DNA of 64,000 nt from Phaseolus vulgaris (GCF_000499845.2 NC_023750.2:34612823-34676822); one strand, 5' to 3'; numbered from the stretch's first letter, positions 1 to 11,904 are shown. The notes: a model not told the origin generated them from the sequence alone. Translations and numbers: made by a program.

Positions 1-143
1 GTCCCTAAGGACGGATATCGAATCTACAAGAAACCGTTATTTAAAATCCTAATCATGACACAATAATTTGATTTGATTTGATATTGACAATATTTTTCAG
101 TCAAATCTAAGGACTAATAATGTAAACAAGTATTACAAATAAA
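1..143. other. AT-rich flank, no gene seen
   Basis: This short stretch is AT-rich with no open reading frame or recognisable motif. It lies where the upstream part of the CC-NBS-LRR pseudogene would be expected, so it may be eroded promoter or 5' sequence. Nothing more can be supported. Confidence 0.5.
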
Positions 144-1235
144 ATGACAATACCAATCATCAAGAACAAAATATTATATTTAAATATCATCTCAATACAT
201 AAGAGTTTGAACAAATTACTCCAAATTCCTAAGGGTAGAATTAGTCACTCATGTTGGCCATTACAAGCATGGAAAGCAAGAAAAGAAGATGTTGTGGAGA
301 AGCTCAAGAAGAAGAGAGATACTATTCAGCATACCGTTGACGAGGAAGAACGTCGACATGGAAGAAGAATTCACGTTGAAGTTAAAGAATGGATAGAGAG
401 TGTGGATAAACTCATTCTCGCATATAAGGATTTCCACGAGGACGAAAATTGCCATAACTGTGCAGTGTTTGACTTTTTCGAAAGTGGTTATCTTCCGAAG
501 CCGGGGATAAGGTATCATCGAAGTAGAAAAGCAGATGATATCACAAAGCAGGCAAATGGGTTGCTGCAAAATACAAAGTTTGACATTTTGTCTTATTGGT
601 CTGGGCCACCCTCCATGGCTGCATTTTTTTCAAACCTTGGTTACGAAAACTATACATCAAGAAATGACACTGAAAAAGATTACTGATGAATTCCAAAAGC
701 CAGGTGTTAGAATGATCGGTCTTCATGGGTTGAGTGGCGTTGGCAAGACCTCTTTGGTGAAAGAAGTTGTGAAGAAAGCCTTGAAAGATAAGATGTTCGA
801 AGTGGTGACCATGGCAAGTGTGACAAAAAACCCTGACGTAAGAAAAATCCAAGGACAAATTGTTGACATGTTGGGGGTTGTATTGGAGGAGGAAAGTGAC
901 ATTGCTAGAGCTGCTAGGATTCACCAGATATTGAATAATGAGAATAAGAGCACGCTTATAATCCTAGATGATCTTTGGGAAGAAGTGAACTTTAACCTGC
1001 TGGGGATTCCATCTGAATTAGAGAAAGATGATGGCGTAACAAATTTCAAAGGAAAATCTTGATGTTGATAGCTCCAAGAATATCAGTGACGGAAATTCCC
1101 CCGGTGCTCATGATAGCGTGAAGAGTGTCAAAAAAAGAGATATCCTTGGTGGTGGTTTGAAGAAGGCGAATGAAGGAAAATCCCCCGTTGATGCTTCGGA
1201 TAAGGTGAAAACGGAAAAAACTGTTCCTCAGTACA
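144..1235 (+). pseudogene. CC-NBS-LRR resistance gene, 5' part (CC and N-terminal NB-ARC)
   Basis: This is the first part of an intracellular NLR immune receptor. A charged coiled-coil-like stretch (about 270-480) is followed by the linker WSGPPSMAAFF, the P-loop GLSGVGKTS (near 729-755) and the kinase-2 motif STLIILDDLWEE (near 951-986). The family normally starts with about 30 more residues, so the 5' end looks eroded. A one-base frameshift lies near 655-675: the upstream frame stops at 684-686, while the downstream frame already reads LKKITDEF. A second frame change near 1050-1062 separates the ORF stop from a continuing frame ending KTEKTVPQY, which is cut at 1235 by a copia element. The rest of the NB-ARC domain resumes at 5896. 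CNL family membership is clear; the pathogen recognised is unknown. Confidence 0.85.
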
Positions 1236-1532
1236 TGTAAAATAACAGGCAATCACTCACACTTGAATTTCTTTAAAGAAACACTCTTCTTTGTAATTCT
1301 CTCTATTGTATTTCTTTTTGTGGTGCCTCTTACAAATGAGAGAGCATCCTTTTTATAGGCTTTAGGAAGCTCTTCTAGAGAAGTCTTCATTATGGCCTTA
1401 AAACCCCACTAACAACACAATTAAAATCCCACTCACAATTTTTGACCTTTTACATATCCAAACTCCCATTCTACTCTTTTCTAGTAACTTCTAACTTTAA
1501 AACCCACAAATTACATTAAAGTTTATTCAACA
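1236..1532 (-). repeat. 3' LTR of copia element 1
   Basis: This 297-bp LTR matches 5599-5895 except for two substitutions (near positions 1259 and 1440). It begins TG and ends CA on the plus strand and abuts the target duplication GTACA on its left. A purine-rich tract (minus-strand GGGGGAGTTT, 1533-1542) adjoins it inside the element and fits the polypurine primer for plus-strand DNA synthesis. Confidence 0.93.
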
Positions 1533-1548
1533 AAACTCCCCCATAAAC

Positions 1549-3281
1549 TTAAATGTTTCTACCATCCATCATGCCAATCATCTTCTTGAATTTGTCGAAA
1601 AAGACTTTCGGTAGCGGTTTTGTGAAGATATCAGCAACTTGATCTTGACTTGCCACATGCACCAATTCCACACTTCCTTTCTTCACATGATCACAGATAA
1701 AGTGAAAACGAACGTCAATGTGTTTGCTTCTTTCATGGTTCACTGGATTCTTTGCCAACTCAATTGCTGATTTGTTGTCAACTTGAATCACGGTTGCATT
1801 TAGTTGCTTTAGCTCCATCTTACTCAACAAGTTTCTCAGCCATATCGCATGACATACACACCATGATGCTGCCACATATTCAGCTTCACACGTCGATAGC
1901 GTCACGATCGGTTGCTTCTTTGAAAGCCAAGAAAATGCTTTGTTGCCCATAAAGAATACATATCCCGATGTACTTTTCCGATCATCTATGTCTCCACACC
2001 AATCGCTGTCAGAGTAACCCACCAACTTGTAATCTCCTGCTTTTGAGTAGGACAATCCGAGTGATACAGTACCTTGGATGTACCGTAGGACTCGCTTCAA
2101 TGCCTTCCAATGTGAGTAAACTGGTTCCTCCATGAACCGACTTATGATGTCGACACTTAATGAAAGATCCGGCCTTGTGCATGTGAGATAACGAAGGCTT
2201 CCTACCAAACTCCGGTATCTACTTGCATCGACACGTTCTCCTCCATCGAACTTTGAGAGTTTTGCACCTGGTTCCATTGGTATTGATGGTTGCAATTTTC
2301 CATCTTGTACTTCTTCAAAATCTCTTTTGCATATGTCTTCTGTGATACAAAAATACCCGTCTCTTTTTGTCTAACCTCCAAGCCAAGGAAAAATTTCATC
2401 AATCCCAAATCTGTCATCTCAAATTCCAATCTCATTGTGCCCTTAAACTCTTCTATCATCTCATTATTGTTACCCATAAAAAAGAGATCATCAACATAAA
2501 GAGCAACAAATATCATGTTACCTCCACTATTCTTTGCGTAAAGAGCATGCTCGTAAGGACATTGTTTGAACCCATTCTCCTTGAAGTATGTATTGATACG
2601 AGTATTCTATGCCCGCGGTGCTTGCTTCATCCCGTAAAGTGCCTTCTTCAATTTTAGCACCTTCTTCTCCTCTCCGATTTTCATGTACCCAGGTGGTTGT
2701 TCGATGTAGACTTCTTCTTCAAGCACACCATTCAAGAATGCCGACTTGACATCCATTTGAAATATCGGCCATTTAAATTGAGCCGCTTGGGAAATGAGCA
2801 ATCGAATTGTCTCCATTCTTACAACGGGAGCAAACACCTCATCGTAGTCAATTCCCTCCTTTTGTTTGTATCCCTTCGCAACGAGTGGCGCCTTGTACCT
2901 CTCTATCTCGCCTTGAGCATTCATCTTTTTCTTGAATATCCACTTCACACCAATGGGTTGACTTCCCTCTGGCAATTTTGTTAGCTCCCATGTGTTGTTG
3001 CGGTCAATCTCTTTAATCTCCTCATCCATGGCAGTTTGCCACTTCTTGTCTCGCACCGCCTCTTCAAAGCTGATATTTTCTGCATTTGCCAAAAGACATA
3101 CTAGGTGTACCTCATTTGTCGAATCATACAAATCATGCAAACTTCGAATTTTAGGTTGTCGTGGTTCATCTTCATCATCGGTTGTTTCGGAATTTATACT
3201 TGTCGGTGATGATTCTCCAACTTCAATCATAACCTCTGAAGAATTGTTCCAATCCCACTCGCTTGCTTCATTTATTTGCAC
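1549..3281 (-). pseudogene. Copia element 1 RT and RNase H region, broken
   Basis: This is the C-terminal half of the copia polyprotein. Reverse transcriptase is shown by KWIFKKK, QMDVKSAFLNG, ALYGMKQAPRA and LYVDDLFF (the YVDD active site near 2480). RNase H is shown by WCGDIDDRKSTSGYVFF and STCEAEYVAAS. Three lesions are visible. A small deletion near 3280 separates this frame from the gag-integrase frame. A TAG at 2607-2609 follows QAPRA, where relatives have tryptophan (TGG to TAG). A frameshift near 2290-2300 separates the RT tail from the frame starting PSIPMEPGAKL. It ends at 1549, just inside the polypurine tract. Confidence 0.9.
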
Positions 3282-5580
3282 ATCTCACCGTCACCTTCTT
3301 GCTTATTGGATCAAGTAGCTTGTACCCTTTTGTCTTCTCATCATATCCAATAAAAACATACCTTTTGCTTTTGTCTTCAAGCTTCGTTCTTCGTTGATCT
3401 GGTACGTGTGCATAAGCCACACTACCAAACACTTTGAGATGAGAAACTGTTGGCTTTTGTCCACTCCATGCCTCTTGTGGTGTTTGATCATCTAACTTCA
3501 CATGTGGACATCGATTTTGCACATAGATGGCGCATTGCACAGCTTCCGCCCAAAATTCCTTTGGCATCTTTTTGCTCTTAAGCATTGATCGAACCATGTC
3601 GAGAATGGTCCGATTCTTCCTCTCAGCCACACCATTTTGTTGAGGAGTGTATGGTGCAGTTAGAAATCGCCTTATGCCTTGCTCCTCGCAATACTCCATG
3701 AAAGCCGTTGAAGTATACTTGCCACCTTTATCAGATCTTATAGCTTTGATCTGTTTATCAGTTGTCCTCTCCACCATCACCTTGAACTTTTTGAACACCT
3801 CAAATGCCTCGGATTTTTCCTTCAGAAAATAAACCCAAGTCTTTCGTGAGAAATCATCGATAAAGGTAATGAAATACCTTTTACCGCCGAAGGAATTTGG
3901 AGTAATTGGTCCACATATGTCGGTATGAATCAATTCGAGAGGTTGCTTAGCCCAATATTGAGCCTTCTTTGGAAACGAGGTTCTCACATGCTTGCTGAGC
4001 ACACATTCTTCACAAAATTTTCCCTCGTAGTCCATGTTGGGTAGCCCGTGCACCATATTCTTCTTCGCTAACTCTTTTAGTCCACCATGATGTAGGTGAC
4101 CAAAACGGAGATGCCACAACAATGCCTTATCTTCTATGTTGACTTGCAAACATTTTTCTCGTATGCTTCTCAAATTCAGCTTGTACATCCGATTTCTTGC
4201 CATCTCGATTCGAGCAACCAAACGCCCTTGCTTGTTCTTCAAGTGTAGGAGTCGATCTTTCAAAAATATCGAGTAACCTTTCTCCGTGAGTTGCCCCATA
4301 CTCAAAATGTTGGTCTTGAGGTCTGGTACGTAATAAACATCTTGGAGTGACCCAATTAAGCCATCCTTTTGTAAGTAGCAAACCGTACCTCGGCCTTTGA
4401 CCTCCACCTTTGATGCATCTCCAAATGACACATGACCATCTTCAATCTTTTGCATATCTTTGAATAGGTACTTGTGACTGCACATATGGTTGCTTGCTCC
4501 TGAGTCGAGGTACCACAGAGTGTCATTGTTAATGTTGACTTCATCTTGAGCCATCAAGAGAACACCTTCATTCGTTTCGACTTCCAAGGCTAGGTTGGTT
4601 GTTTCTTCTATCTTTATATCAGCACGACAATCTTTTGCAAAATGCCCCACTTTACCACAATTGTAACATCTGTCAGAGTTACAATCCTTCGCATAGTGAC
4701 CATATTTGTGACATTTGTAGCACTCGATGTTGGAATAATTCCATCGGCCGCCTCTTCCTCTACCACGTCCTCTTCCACGCCAATTTGGTTGGCTCGACTG
4801 TTCCTTCTCCTTATAGTACCCTTCATGGTTGCTGCCTTTTCCACCACGACCATTTCCACGACTTCCACGACCACGCCCTCTATATTGAGAATTTTGATGA
4901 TAGAGTACCTTTTCGTCTTTGATTGACGCCTTGGTTTGAAGTGCTTGCTCGAGTGTTTCCTCCTTCTTCTTCTTCTTTCGTTGCTCGTGTGCCTCGAGAG
5001 AACCGGCGAGCTCGTCGACTGTGAGTGTCGCAAGGTCCTTTGACTCTTCTATCACGCACACAATACTCTCAAAATTGTCTGTTAATGTTCTCAAAATCTT
5101 CTCCACAACTCGTGCATCGGTCATCGTTTCACCGTTTCGGTTGAGTTGATTCACCACAGCCTGTACACGCGTGGTGTAGTCAGATACACTTTCTGACTCC
5201 ATCATCTTCATGTTCTCCAACTCGCCACGCAGAGTTTGTAGACGCACTTGCTTAACTCGGTCAGCTCCTTTGAACACCTTCTCCAATATGTCCCATGCTT
5301 CCTTTGAAGTGGACGCACCAACAATCTTCTCAAAAATTGCCTCATCAACAGCTCTATACAACATGTACAAAGCTGCCTTATCTTTCAATCGCGTCTCTTT
5401 CAACGCCTTGGTTTGAGCCGCCGTATAACCCGTGGTATTTGTTGGTTCTTCAAAACCTTCTTCGACCACCTCCCATGAATCTTGAGAACCGAGAAGAGCT
5501 TTCATTTGAATGCTCCAGTTGTCATATCTGGTCGCCTTCGTTAACCGTGGTAGCGGTATTTGACCCGTCACATTCGCCAT
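3268..5580 (-). pseudogene. Copia element 1 gag, protease and integrase
   Basis: The open frame starts best at the ATG at 5580 (MANVTGQIPLPRL), although it is open to 5619. The gag capsid region contains NWSIQMKALLGSQDSW. A basic RGRGRG-rich stretch precedes two CCHC zinc knuckles, CYKCHKYGHYAKDC and CYNCGKVGHFAKDC. The protease motif is WYLDSGASNHM. Integrase has an HHCC-type N-terminus (HLRFGHLHHG...CEEC) and the core TDICGPI, RSDKGGKY and PQQNGVAERKN. The frame is intact to VTV near 3285, then runs out of frame to a stop at 3268; downstream RT lies in another frame. It could still make an intact Gag but no functional Pol fusion. Confidence 0.9.
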
Positions 5581-5581
5581 T

Positions 5582-5595
5582 GGCTCTTGATACCA
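5582..5595 (-). other. Primer binding site of copia element 1
   Basis: On the minus strand this reads TGGTATCAAGAGCC, complementary to the 3' end of initiator methionine tRNA. It lies three bases inside the 5' LTR and primes minus-strand DNA synthesis. Confidence 0.85.
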
Positions 5596-5598
5596 AAT

Positions 5599-5895
5599 TG
5601 TAAAATAACAGACAATCACTCACACTTGAATTTCTTTAAAGAAACACTCTTCTTTGTAATTCTCTCTATTGTATTTCTTTTTGTGGTGCCTCTTACAAAT
5701 GAGAGAGCATCCTTTTTATAGGCTTTAGGAAGCTCTTCTAGAGAAGTCTTCATTATGGCCTTAAAACCCCACTAACAACACAATTAAAATCCCACTCACA
5801 ACTTTTGACCTTTTACATATCCAAACTCCCATTCTACTCTTTTCTAGTAACTTCTAACTTTAAAACCCACAAATTACATTAAAGTTTATTCAACA
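5599..5895 (-). repeat. 5' LTR of copia element 1
   Basis: This 297-bp LTR is nearly identical to 1236-1532 and is flanked on the right by the target duplication GTACA (5896-5900). As the 5' LTR of a minus-strand element it would carry the element's promoter. Confidence 0.93.
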
Positions 5896-7876
5896 GTACA
5901 AAGGGTGCAAGATTTTGATGATTTCTGAAATCAAACAAGTGTTATCAAGTCAAATGGAAGGGAAAGAAGAGTATATTTTCCCCGTGGAAGTCTTAAAGGA
6001 GAAGGAAGGAGAGATGCTGTTCAAGAAAAAGGCTGGAATAGGTGGCAAGAATTCTGAATTTGACAAATTAGCAGCTCAAATTGCCAAGAAGTGTAAAGGG
6101 TTGCCAATGACAATAGTTACCACTGCAAGGGCACTGAAAAATAAGAGCCTTTCTGTATGGGAGGAAACTAACCGAAAACTTGAATCTCAAAACTTAACTA
6201 GAGCACCTGAATTTTCTACAAAGTTGAGTTATGAGCTTTTGGATGAGGAACTCAAGCACACTTTCTTGCTTTGTGCTCGCATGGGTCATGATGCATTGAT
6301 TATGGACTTGGTCAAATATTGTATTGGCTTTGGTTTTCTTCGAGGAATCAACACAGCAAGGCAAACCAGAGACAAAGTATATACGTTGGTTTCAAAGCGA
6401 AAAGAGTCAGGTCTGTTGTCTGACAGTTATTCAAGTGACCATTTTACCATGCCGGATACTGTTCGTACTGCAGCTTTGTCAATAGCATATAACGAAAACC
6501 ATTTATTTACACTGACAAAGGGAAAAGTAGATGACTGGCCTGATAACCTTGAAAGCTATGCTGCTATATCCTTACATCATTGTGACTTCATTGAAGAGTT
6601 TCCCGGGAGAATAAACTATCCAAGACTTAGAGTCCTTCAAATTGTCAATAATAATCCACGTCCGAAAATACCTAAAAACTTCTTCGAAGGAAAGAAAGAA
6701 CTCAGAGTGTTGATATTGACTGGTATTCATCTCCACCTCATTGATTCTTCAATTTCATGCTTGCATAAACTTAGAATGCTTTATTTAGAACAATGCTGCA
6801 TGCCAGATGAGGAATTATTCATCATACGAGAGCTGAAAAGGTTAAGAATTCTTAGTTTTTCAGGATCTGATATTAAGAGTTTGCCAGATGAGTTGAATGG
6901 GTTAAAAATGTTACAAATTTTTGACATAAGTAATTGCTCTCAACTTAAAAGAATTCCATATGGTGTCATATCTAGCTTGATAAGTCTAGAGGAGTTGTAT
7001 ATGAGAAATACCTTGATTCAATGGGAGGATGAAGAACAAACAGGTAAAAGTAAAGTGGCTGTTCTTTCTGATTTGAAACATTTGAATCAATTGACAACTC
7101 TAGACATACAAATCCCAAATGATTCCTACTTGCCAAGGAATTTGTTTTTTGACAAGTTATATAGTTACAAGATTGTTATTGGAGATTTGAGTTCATTTTT
7201 AGAGACTGATTTCAAAATGCCAGAGAAATATGAAACATTGAAATTTTTGGCAGTACAATTGGAAAATGGGTCTGACATTCATTCTCTAAAGGGGATCAAA
7301 ATGCTGTTTGGAGGAGTAGAAAATTTGTTTCTAGAACTTAATACCGTCCATGAAAAGCACAATAGTGTCCATAAAGCCCATAATATTGTCCACGACCTTT
7401 TTTATAGATTGAATTTAAAAGGATTTCCATGTCTCAAACATTTGTGGATTGTAAATAATTCTACCATTCAATCTCTCATCCATCCAAAGGACAGGCAGCA
7501 CCCTGAGAAAGCTTTTCGAAACTTGGAATCATTAGGTCTCTATAATCTGAAGATGAATGAATTATGCTCATGTAAACTTTCTGAACCCTCTTTTGGTAAA
7601 CTGAAAGTCATCAAGATCAATCTCTGTGGTGAATTGAAGAATGTCTTCTCAATTTCTGTGGTTAGACTTTTAAAAGTCCTTGAAACAATTGAAGTTTCTG
7701 AATGTAACTCTTTGAAGGAAATTATCAATGTGGGATCAGAAAGCAACCCTGAAAAAACTGAGCTTCTTACGCTTCCTGAATTACGCTATTTGAAGCTACA
7801 ATCTTTGTCTGAGTTTATTGGGTTTGATGTCATTCCTCCTATAGAAGGAGAGGAAACAAAACTCTTCCACGAAAAG
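5896..7876 (+). pseudogene. CC-NBS-LRR gene, C-terminal NB-ARC and first LRR exon
   Basis: This continues the NLR exon in frame from 1235 (...VPQ-YKGCKIL). Motifs in order are RNBS-B GCKILMISEIKQVL, GLPL as CKGLPMTIVTTARALK (near 6090-6140), RNBS-D FLLCARMGHD, and an MHD-type site that reads MPDTVRTAALSIA (near 6448). The usual methionine-histidine-aspartate is therefore MPD. Leucine-rich repeats follow (LRVLQIV, LRVLILTG, LRMLYLEQC, LRILSFSGS, LQIFDISNC, LEELYM). Then comes the NLESLGLYNL / FGKLKVIKINLC / LETIEVSECNSLKEII type of repeat found in large legume CNLs. The exon ends at a GT donor (GAAAAG then GTGGGT, 7877). The frame from 5896 is open to the splice site. Confidence 0.88.
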
Positions 7877-8076
7877 GTGGGTTTAAAATTATCCTCTAAA
7901 TTTCTTTGTTAAAACTTACTTTTTCACTCTTTTTTTTTGTTAAAGTAAAAGGATATTGTAAGGAGTTACACTTTAAAAAGAGAAGAAGGTTATTTATCTA
8001 TTAAGAAAATTAAGTTGAGAAAGTCAAAATCAATTCCCTAGTTTTTGAGACACTAATCACGTGTGTCTCTTTGCAG

Positions 8077-8334
8077 GTTGGAGTTTCAAAATTAGAGAGA
8101 CTGGAGTTGTCCTATATCCAGATTGACGTTATATGGAGTGAAGACCATTCTTCAAAAGGATTATCTTTTGAAAATTTGACACGTTTGGATGTTAATGGTT
8201 GTTGGAAATTAAAATATTTGATGTCATCTACAATGGCCAAGAGTATGGTGAATCTTCAAAGCCTTTATGTAAGTGAATGTGATAAGATGAGAAGCATCTT
8301 CCTTCCTGAACGAGATACAGAGAAGGATATTATG
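8077..8334 (+). pseudogene. NLR LRR exon
   Basis: The exon begins after a TTTGCAG acceptor and ends before GTAAGA. It encodes LRR residues such as LERLELSYIQ, LTRLDVNGCWKLKYL and LQSLYVSECDKMRSIF. Both exon borders are in frame with their neighbours, consistent with a phase-0 LRR exon array. No internal stop is seen. Confidence 0.8.
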
Positions 8335-8570
8335 GTAAGAAGATTGATCTGATTAGATTCAATGTTACAAACCCACAATCGTAGTTTCAAAGAGTACAAT
8401 AACTGATGTTGTTTGTTTGTATTGTAGATCTATAAATGTTATATTAGTCCATTTCAAATTTTAAGAGTTTTTATTATAACCAAAGTACTTCATGTTTTTC
8501 TGTTTATTAATTTGGTTTCTCTATTTTACATCTAATTCCATTAACTAATGGCTACTGTGTACCAAAATAG

Positions 8571-9260
8571 GGTAGCATCTTTCTAAAATTGAAGAATATG
8601 AAACTTGGCAACATGAAGAGTTTGAGCAAGATATGGAATCCGAAACTCCCTTCAGACTCCTTTAACAAACTAGACACTCTAATCATTGAGGAGTGTGACA
8701 AACTTGAAAATGTAATGGAGGGAATATTTGGGAGTCTATGCAACTTGAGAGTTGCAAATTGCAGGTCCATGCAAGCAATATTTAATATACATGAGCAAGT
8801 TGGGGATGTAGCTAATAACTTGCAAGATGTTTATTTAAAAACACTCCCAAAACTGAAGCTTGTGTGGAAAATCAATAATGAAGACCGAATAGGGATGCCT
8901 AAGTTTAACAAACTGAAGAAGATGTGGGCACAATATTGTGACAGTTTGGAATATATATTTCCATTTTCTGTAGCAAGGAGTCTTGTTAATATGGAATCTC
9001 TTGTGGTTCGTGATTGCTATGGATTGAGTGAAATTGTTGCCGAAGCTACCAACAAGGATAGAGCCAGATTTAACTTTCCTAAACTAAGCACCATCAAATT
9101 TTCAAAACTGCCAAAACTTACGAGCTTCTATCCAACAGCCTATGATTTATCATGTCCATTGAATGAGCTGTCTATTGAACTTTGTAACAATCTGGAACCA
9201 TTCAACAAAGCAACAGAGCATGCAGAAGGAAATCCTGTTCATGTATTCTTTCCTGAAGAG
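8571..9260 (+). pseudogene. NLR LRR exon
   Basis: The exon lies between an AAAATAG acceptor and a GTACTA donor and is open throughout. It encodes cysteine-containing LRR units (LDTLIIEECDKLENV, MESLVVRDCYGLSEIV) and the recurrent cassette of FPFSVARSLVN followed by LSTIKFSKLPKLTSFYP, which repeats in later exons. It probably forms part of the concave LRR recognition surface. Confidence 0.8.
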
Positions 9261-9419
9261 GTACTAGTACTGTGCCCTTCAACTCTTAAACCACACAATA
9301 CATGCAAAATTAAATAGAAAATGATAAAAATGGAAATATATTCTTCCACTTTAATTTAAATATATGTACAATTTATATTACTGTACCCATCCTTTTCTTT
9401 AGATGTTTGTCGATTATAG

Positions 9420-10238
9420 GTAATCAATAACTTAAAGTCCATGCAAATTGAGTCTTGGCATGCAAAGTCACCAAGCAGTTATATGGGTAAAAGGAACCAT
9501 CGAAGGGATAACTTAGAAGAGCTTTCCTTGTCTAGATTAATGGATACTGAGATTTTATATTCTTTTCTACACAGAAATCCTAATTTGAAAAGCCTATCAT
9601 TGAGTAATTGTTTCTTTGAAAAGATAGTGCCTCTAAAAGAAGATACAGAAATTGAAAACTTGGGAGTAGTTCCAAATCTGAAAAGCTTGAAGTTGATAGA
9701 CTTGCCGAATCTTGAAGAGATAGGCTTTGAACCAGACATAATTCTTGAAAGGTTAGAGTTCTTGATTTTACAGAACTGCCCCTGTATGATTACTATAGCA
9801 CCTTCCTCTGTATCTTTTACTCGCTTGACAAATCTAGAAGTGGTCAACTGTGATGGATTGCAAAGTCTAATGTCAGCATCTACTGCAAAAAGTTTGGTTC
9901 AGCTCAACTCCATGAAGGTAGTGAAATGTGAATCCCTGATGGAAATAGTAAGAAAAGATGGAGAAAAATCGGACAAAGTTGTTTTTCAACAATTGAAAGC
10001 CCTAGAGCTTGTTTCACTGAAGAACCTCAAGAGTTTTTGTGTCTCTGATTGTGACTTTGAATTCCCATCATTAGAGAAATTTGTAGTGAGTGCATGTTAT
10101 AATATGGATAAGTTTTCTGAAACAGTCTCCAGCTCACCAATTTTACAAAATATACATGTTATACATGGAAAAGAGAACAAACGATTCTGCTGGGAAGGAG
10201 GTATAAATTCTACAATACAAAAAATATTCGGGGAAAAG
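9420..10238 (+). pseudogene. NLR LRR exon
   Basis: The exon follows a GATTATAG acceptor and ends at AAAAG/GTATGT. LRR units include LEELSLSRLMD, LKSLSLSNCFF, LEFLILQNCPCM, LTNLEVVNCDGLQSL and LKALELVSLKNLKSF. Its tail (HGKENKRFCWEGG, FGEK) matches the ends of module exons further 3', suggesting it is the first relative of the B-type exons. It is open throughout. Confidence 0.8.
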
Positions 10239-10492
10239 GTATGTAATTATGTATGACTTTTCTTGACTAAATTTTCGTTTCAATTTTGTTGTCCCCAGTT
10301 TTAAAAGTTAACTTAAAACAATGTAATTAGTGGGCTTAAAAATTTGTGTGAATTTGTGGTAAATAGAAAACGAGAAATAATTATGTTTTAGCTACAGTTA
10401 TCTTTTTAAAGAATCAATGACAAGTGATTGTCTGAGTGGAATAGTTATTATATAATGACTCACACACAATATATATTCACAGAAATTTTTTG

Positions 10493-11169
10493 AAGGCATG
10501 GAGGAGATGAGCCTTTCTGAACATCAAGAGCTACAAGAAACGTGGCAAAGTGGAGCTGGTCTGCAAAAGCAAAATAGCTGGTTTTATAGTTTGAAAATTT
10601 TGAAGCTTGAGAATTGTGTAATTCAACCATGTGCAATTCCATCTAATATTCTTCCTTATTTAAGGAGCTTAGAAGAACTGCAAGTACGAGGTTGCAACAA
10701 TGTAAAGGTAATTTTTGAGATGAATGCTGAAGAGCGTACTGGAACAATATTCCACTTGCAGAAATTGACTTTACAACAGCTGGCACAACTTAAGGATGTG
10801 TGGGAAAGAAACGGTAAAGGAACTCAAAGCTTTCAGAATCTGAAGGTAGTCAATGTCAGTAAATGTGAAAACCTTCAAACTGTGTTTCCTTTGACCTTGG
10901 CAAAAAATCTTAAGAAGCTTAACGAACTTCAAATAGTATTTTGTGATGGATTGCATGAAATTGTTAGAAAGGAAGAGGACACAGAAGCGGTGTTTGTGTT
11001 CCCATGGTTAACTGCACTGTATCTTGGTCATCTGCCAGAGCTCATTTACTTCTACCCAGAATCATTTACTTTGGATTGCCCTGTGTTAAATAAATTATTC
11101 ATGTGGGGTTGCCCAGAGTTGAAGCTATTTGGAGGTGCTAACAGACAATTCATTTTCTTTGATCTAAAG
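10493..11169 (+). pseudogene. NLR LRR exon A1 (first copy of the two-exon module)
   Basis: The exon starts KFFEGMEEMSLSEHQEL after a TTCACAG acceptor and ends DLK before GTAATT. Its layout (WFYSLKILKLENC, LRSLEELQVRGC, FQNLKVVNVSKCENLQTV, FPLTLAKNLKKL, LIYFYPESFTLDCP) is shared with the exons at 21246-21953 and 22983-23687. No lesion is seen in this copy. Confidence 0.82.
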
Positions 11170-11261
11170 GTAATTAAGTAGCATGCAATGCGCACTTTCT
11201 GTCTCTCTCTCTATGTTTTAATACTCAGTGCTCACCCTTTTATTTGTTTTTCTTTCACTAG

Positions 11262-11320
11262 GATATCTGCAACCTTGAGGTACTGATACTTGACTGGGAA
11301 CTCACATTGGTGTTAAGGAC
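11262..11320 (+). pseudogene. NLR LRR exon B1, 5' fragment before the gypsy insertion
   Basis: After a TTTCACTAG acceptor this short piece encodes DICNLEVLILDWELTLVLRT, equivalent to ISNLEKLTLDWKQ at the start of the B2 exon (22050). It is cut after AGGAC (11316-11320) by the gypsy element. The exon resumes in frame at 20281. Confidence 0.85.
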
Positions 11321-11904
11321 TGTTCCTGCTAGGGAGATGGGACCTAGAGAACTGTTGAAGTCTTCTTCTCCTTCCTTCAGTCGGGCAGGTGGCTGGGTGA
11401 TGGACTGGGATCCTTCTCTTCTTTCTGCTTCTCCTTCGGCACTCGGGACTCGGTCGTCGGGTGTACACCGGATGGTGGGGGTACCTGCGAAGGCACTCCG
11501 ACGCTCAAGTCAGTAAAGCGGGTGGTTAGCTCTCAGGTAGGTGAACAGTAATAATGACATACCTTACTCCTTGGAATGCGTGCTATTTATATTATTCTAA
11601 TGGGCCTACCTTGTTGGGCCCGTTTATCGAGGTGGATACAGCTTAGGGTTGCATTACCTAATTCTTGATGATGGATTAGCTTTACTGATCTCGGTTTGAG
11701 CGTTAATCGTAATAGGGTTCGGCCGTCGGCCAAATTCTCATGGTGAGGGTAGGCCATCGGCCAAATAAGTGTGGTCTTCGACCATCTCAGTTAAGTCTCC
11801 AAAGGTTTCGGCCACTCGTCAGTCGGCCAAGTATACGAAGGTCTCGGCCATTCGTCAGTCGGCCAAGTATACGAAGGTCTCGGCCATTCGTCAGTCGGCC
11901 AAGG
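11321..11904 (-). repeat. Truncated 3' LTR of the gypsy element
   Basis: This matches 19532-20115 nearly perfectly, then diverges at the sequence GGCCAAGG. The last 165 bp present in the other LTR are absent. It includes three tandem copies of a 36-bp unit (TCGGCCATTCGTCAGTCGGC and following bases, about 11810-11900). Loss of the inner end of a 3' LTR also removes the polypurine tract and points to an internal deletion after or during insertion. Confidence 0.88.

Larger units (their letters stand above)
1236..5895 (-). mobile_element. Ty1/copia LTR retrotransposon inserted in the NLR exon
   Basis: The element is 4.66 kb, on the minus strand, with 297-bp TG...CA LTRs and a perfect 5-bp target duplication GTACA (1231-1235 and 5896-5900). 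It has an initiator-methionine-type primer binding site and a polypurine tract. The gene order gag, protease, integrase, RT, RNase H defines copia. By eye the two LTRs differ at two positions (about 99.3% identity), so the insertion is recent, of the order of 0.25 million years at 1.3e-8 substitutions per site per year. It interrupts the NLR exon between kinase-2 and RNBS-B. The pol region carries one nonsense codon and two frameshifts, so this copy is not autonomous. Confidence 0.95.
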
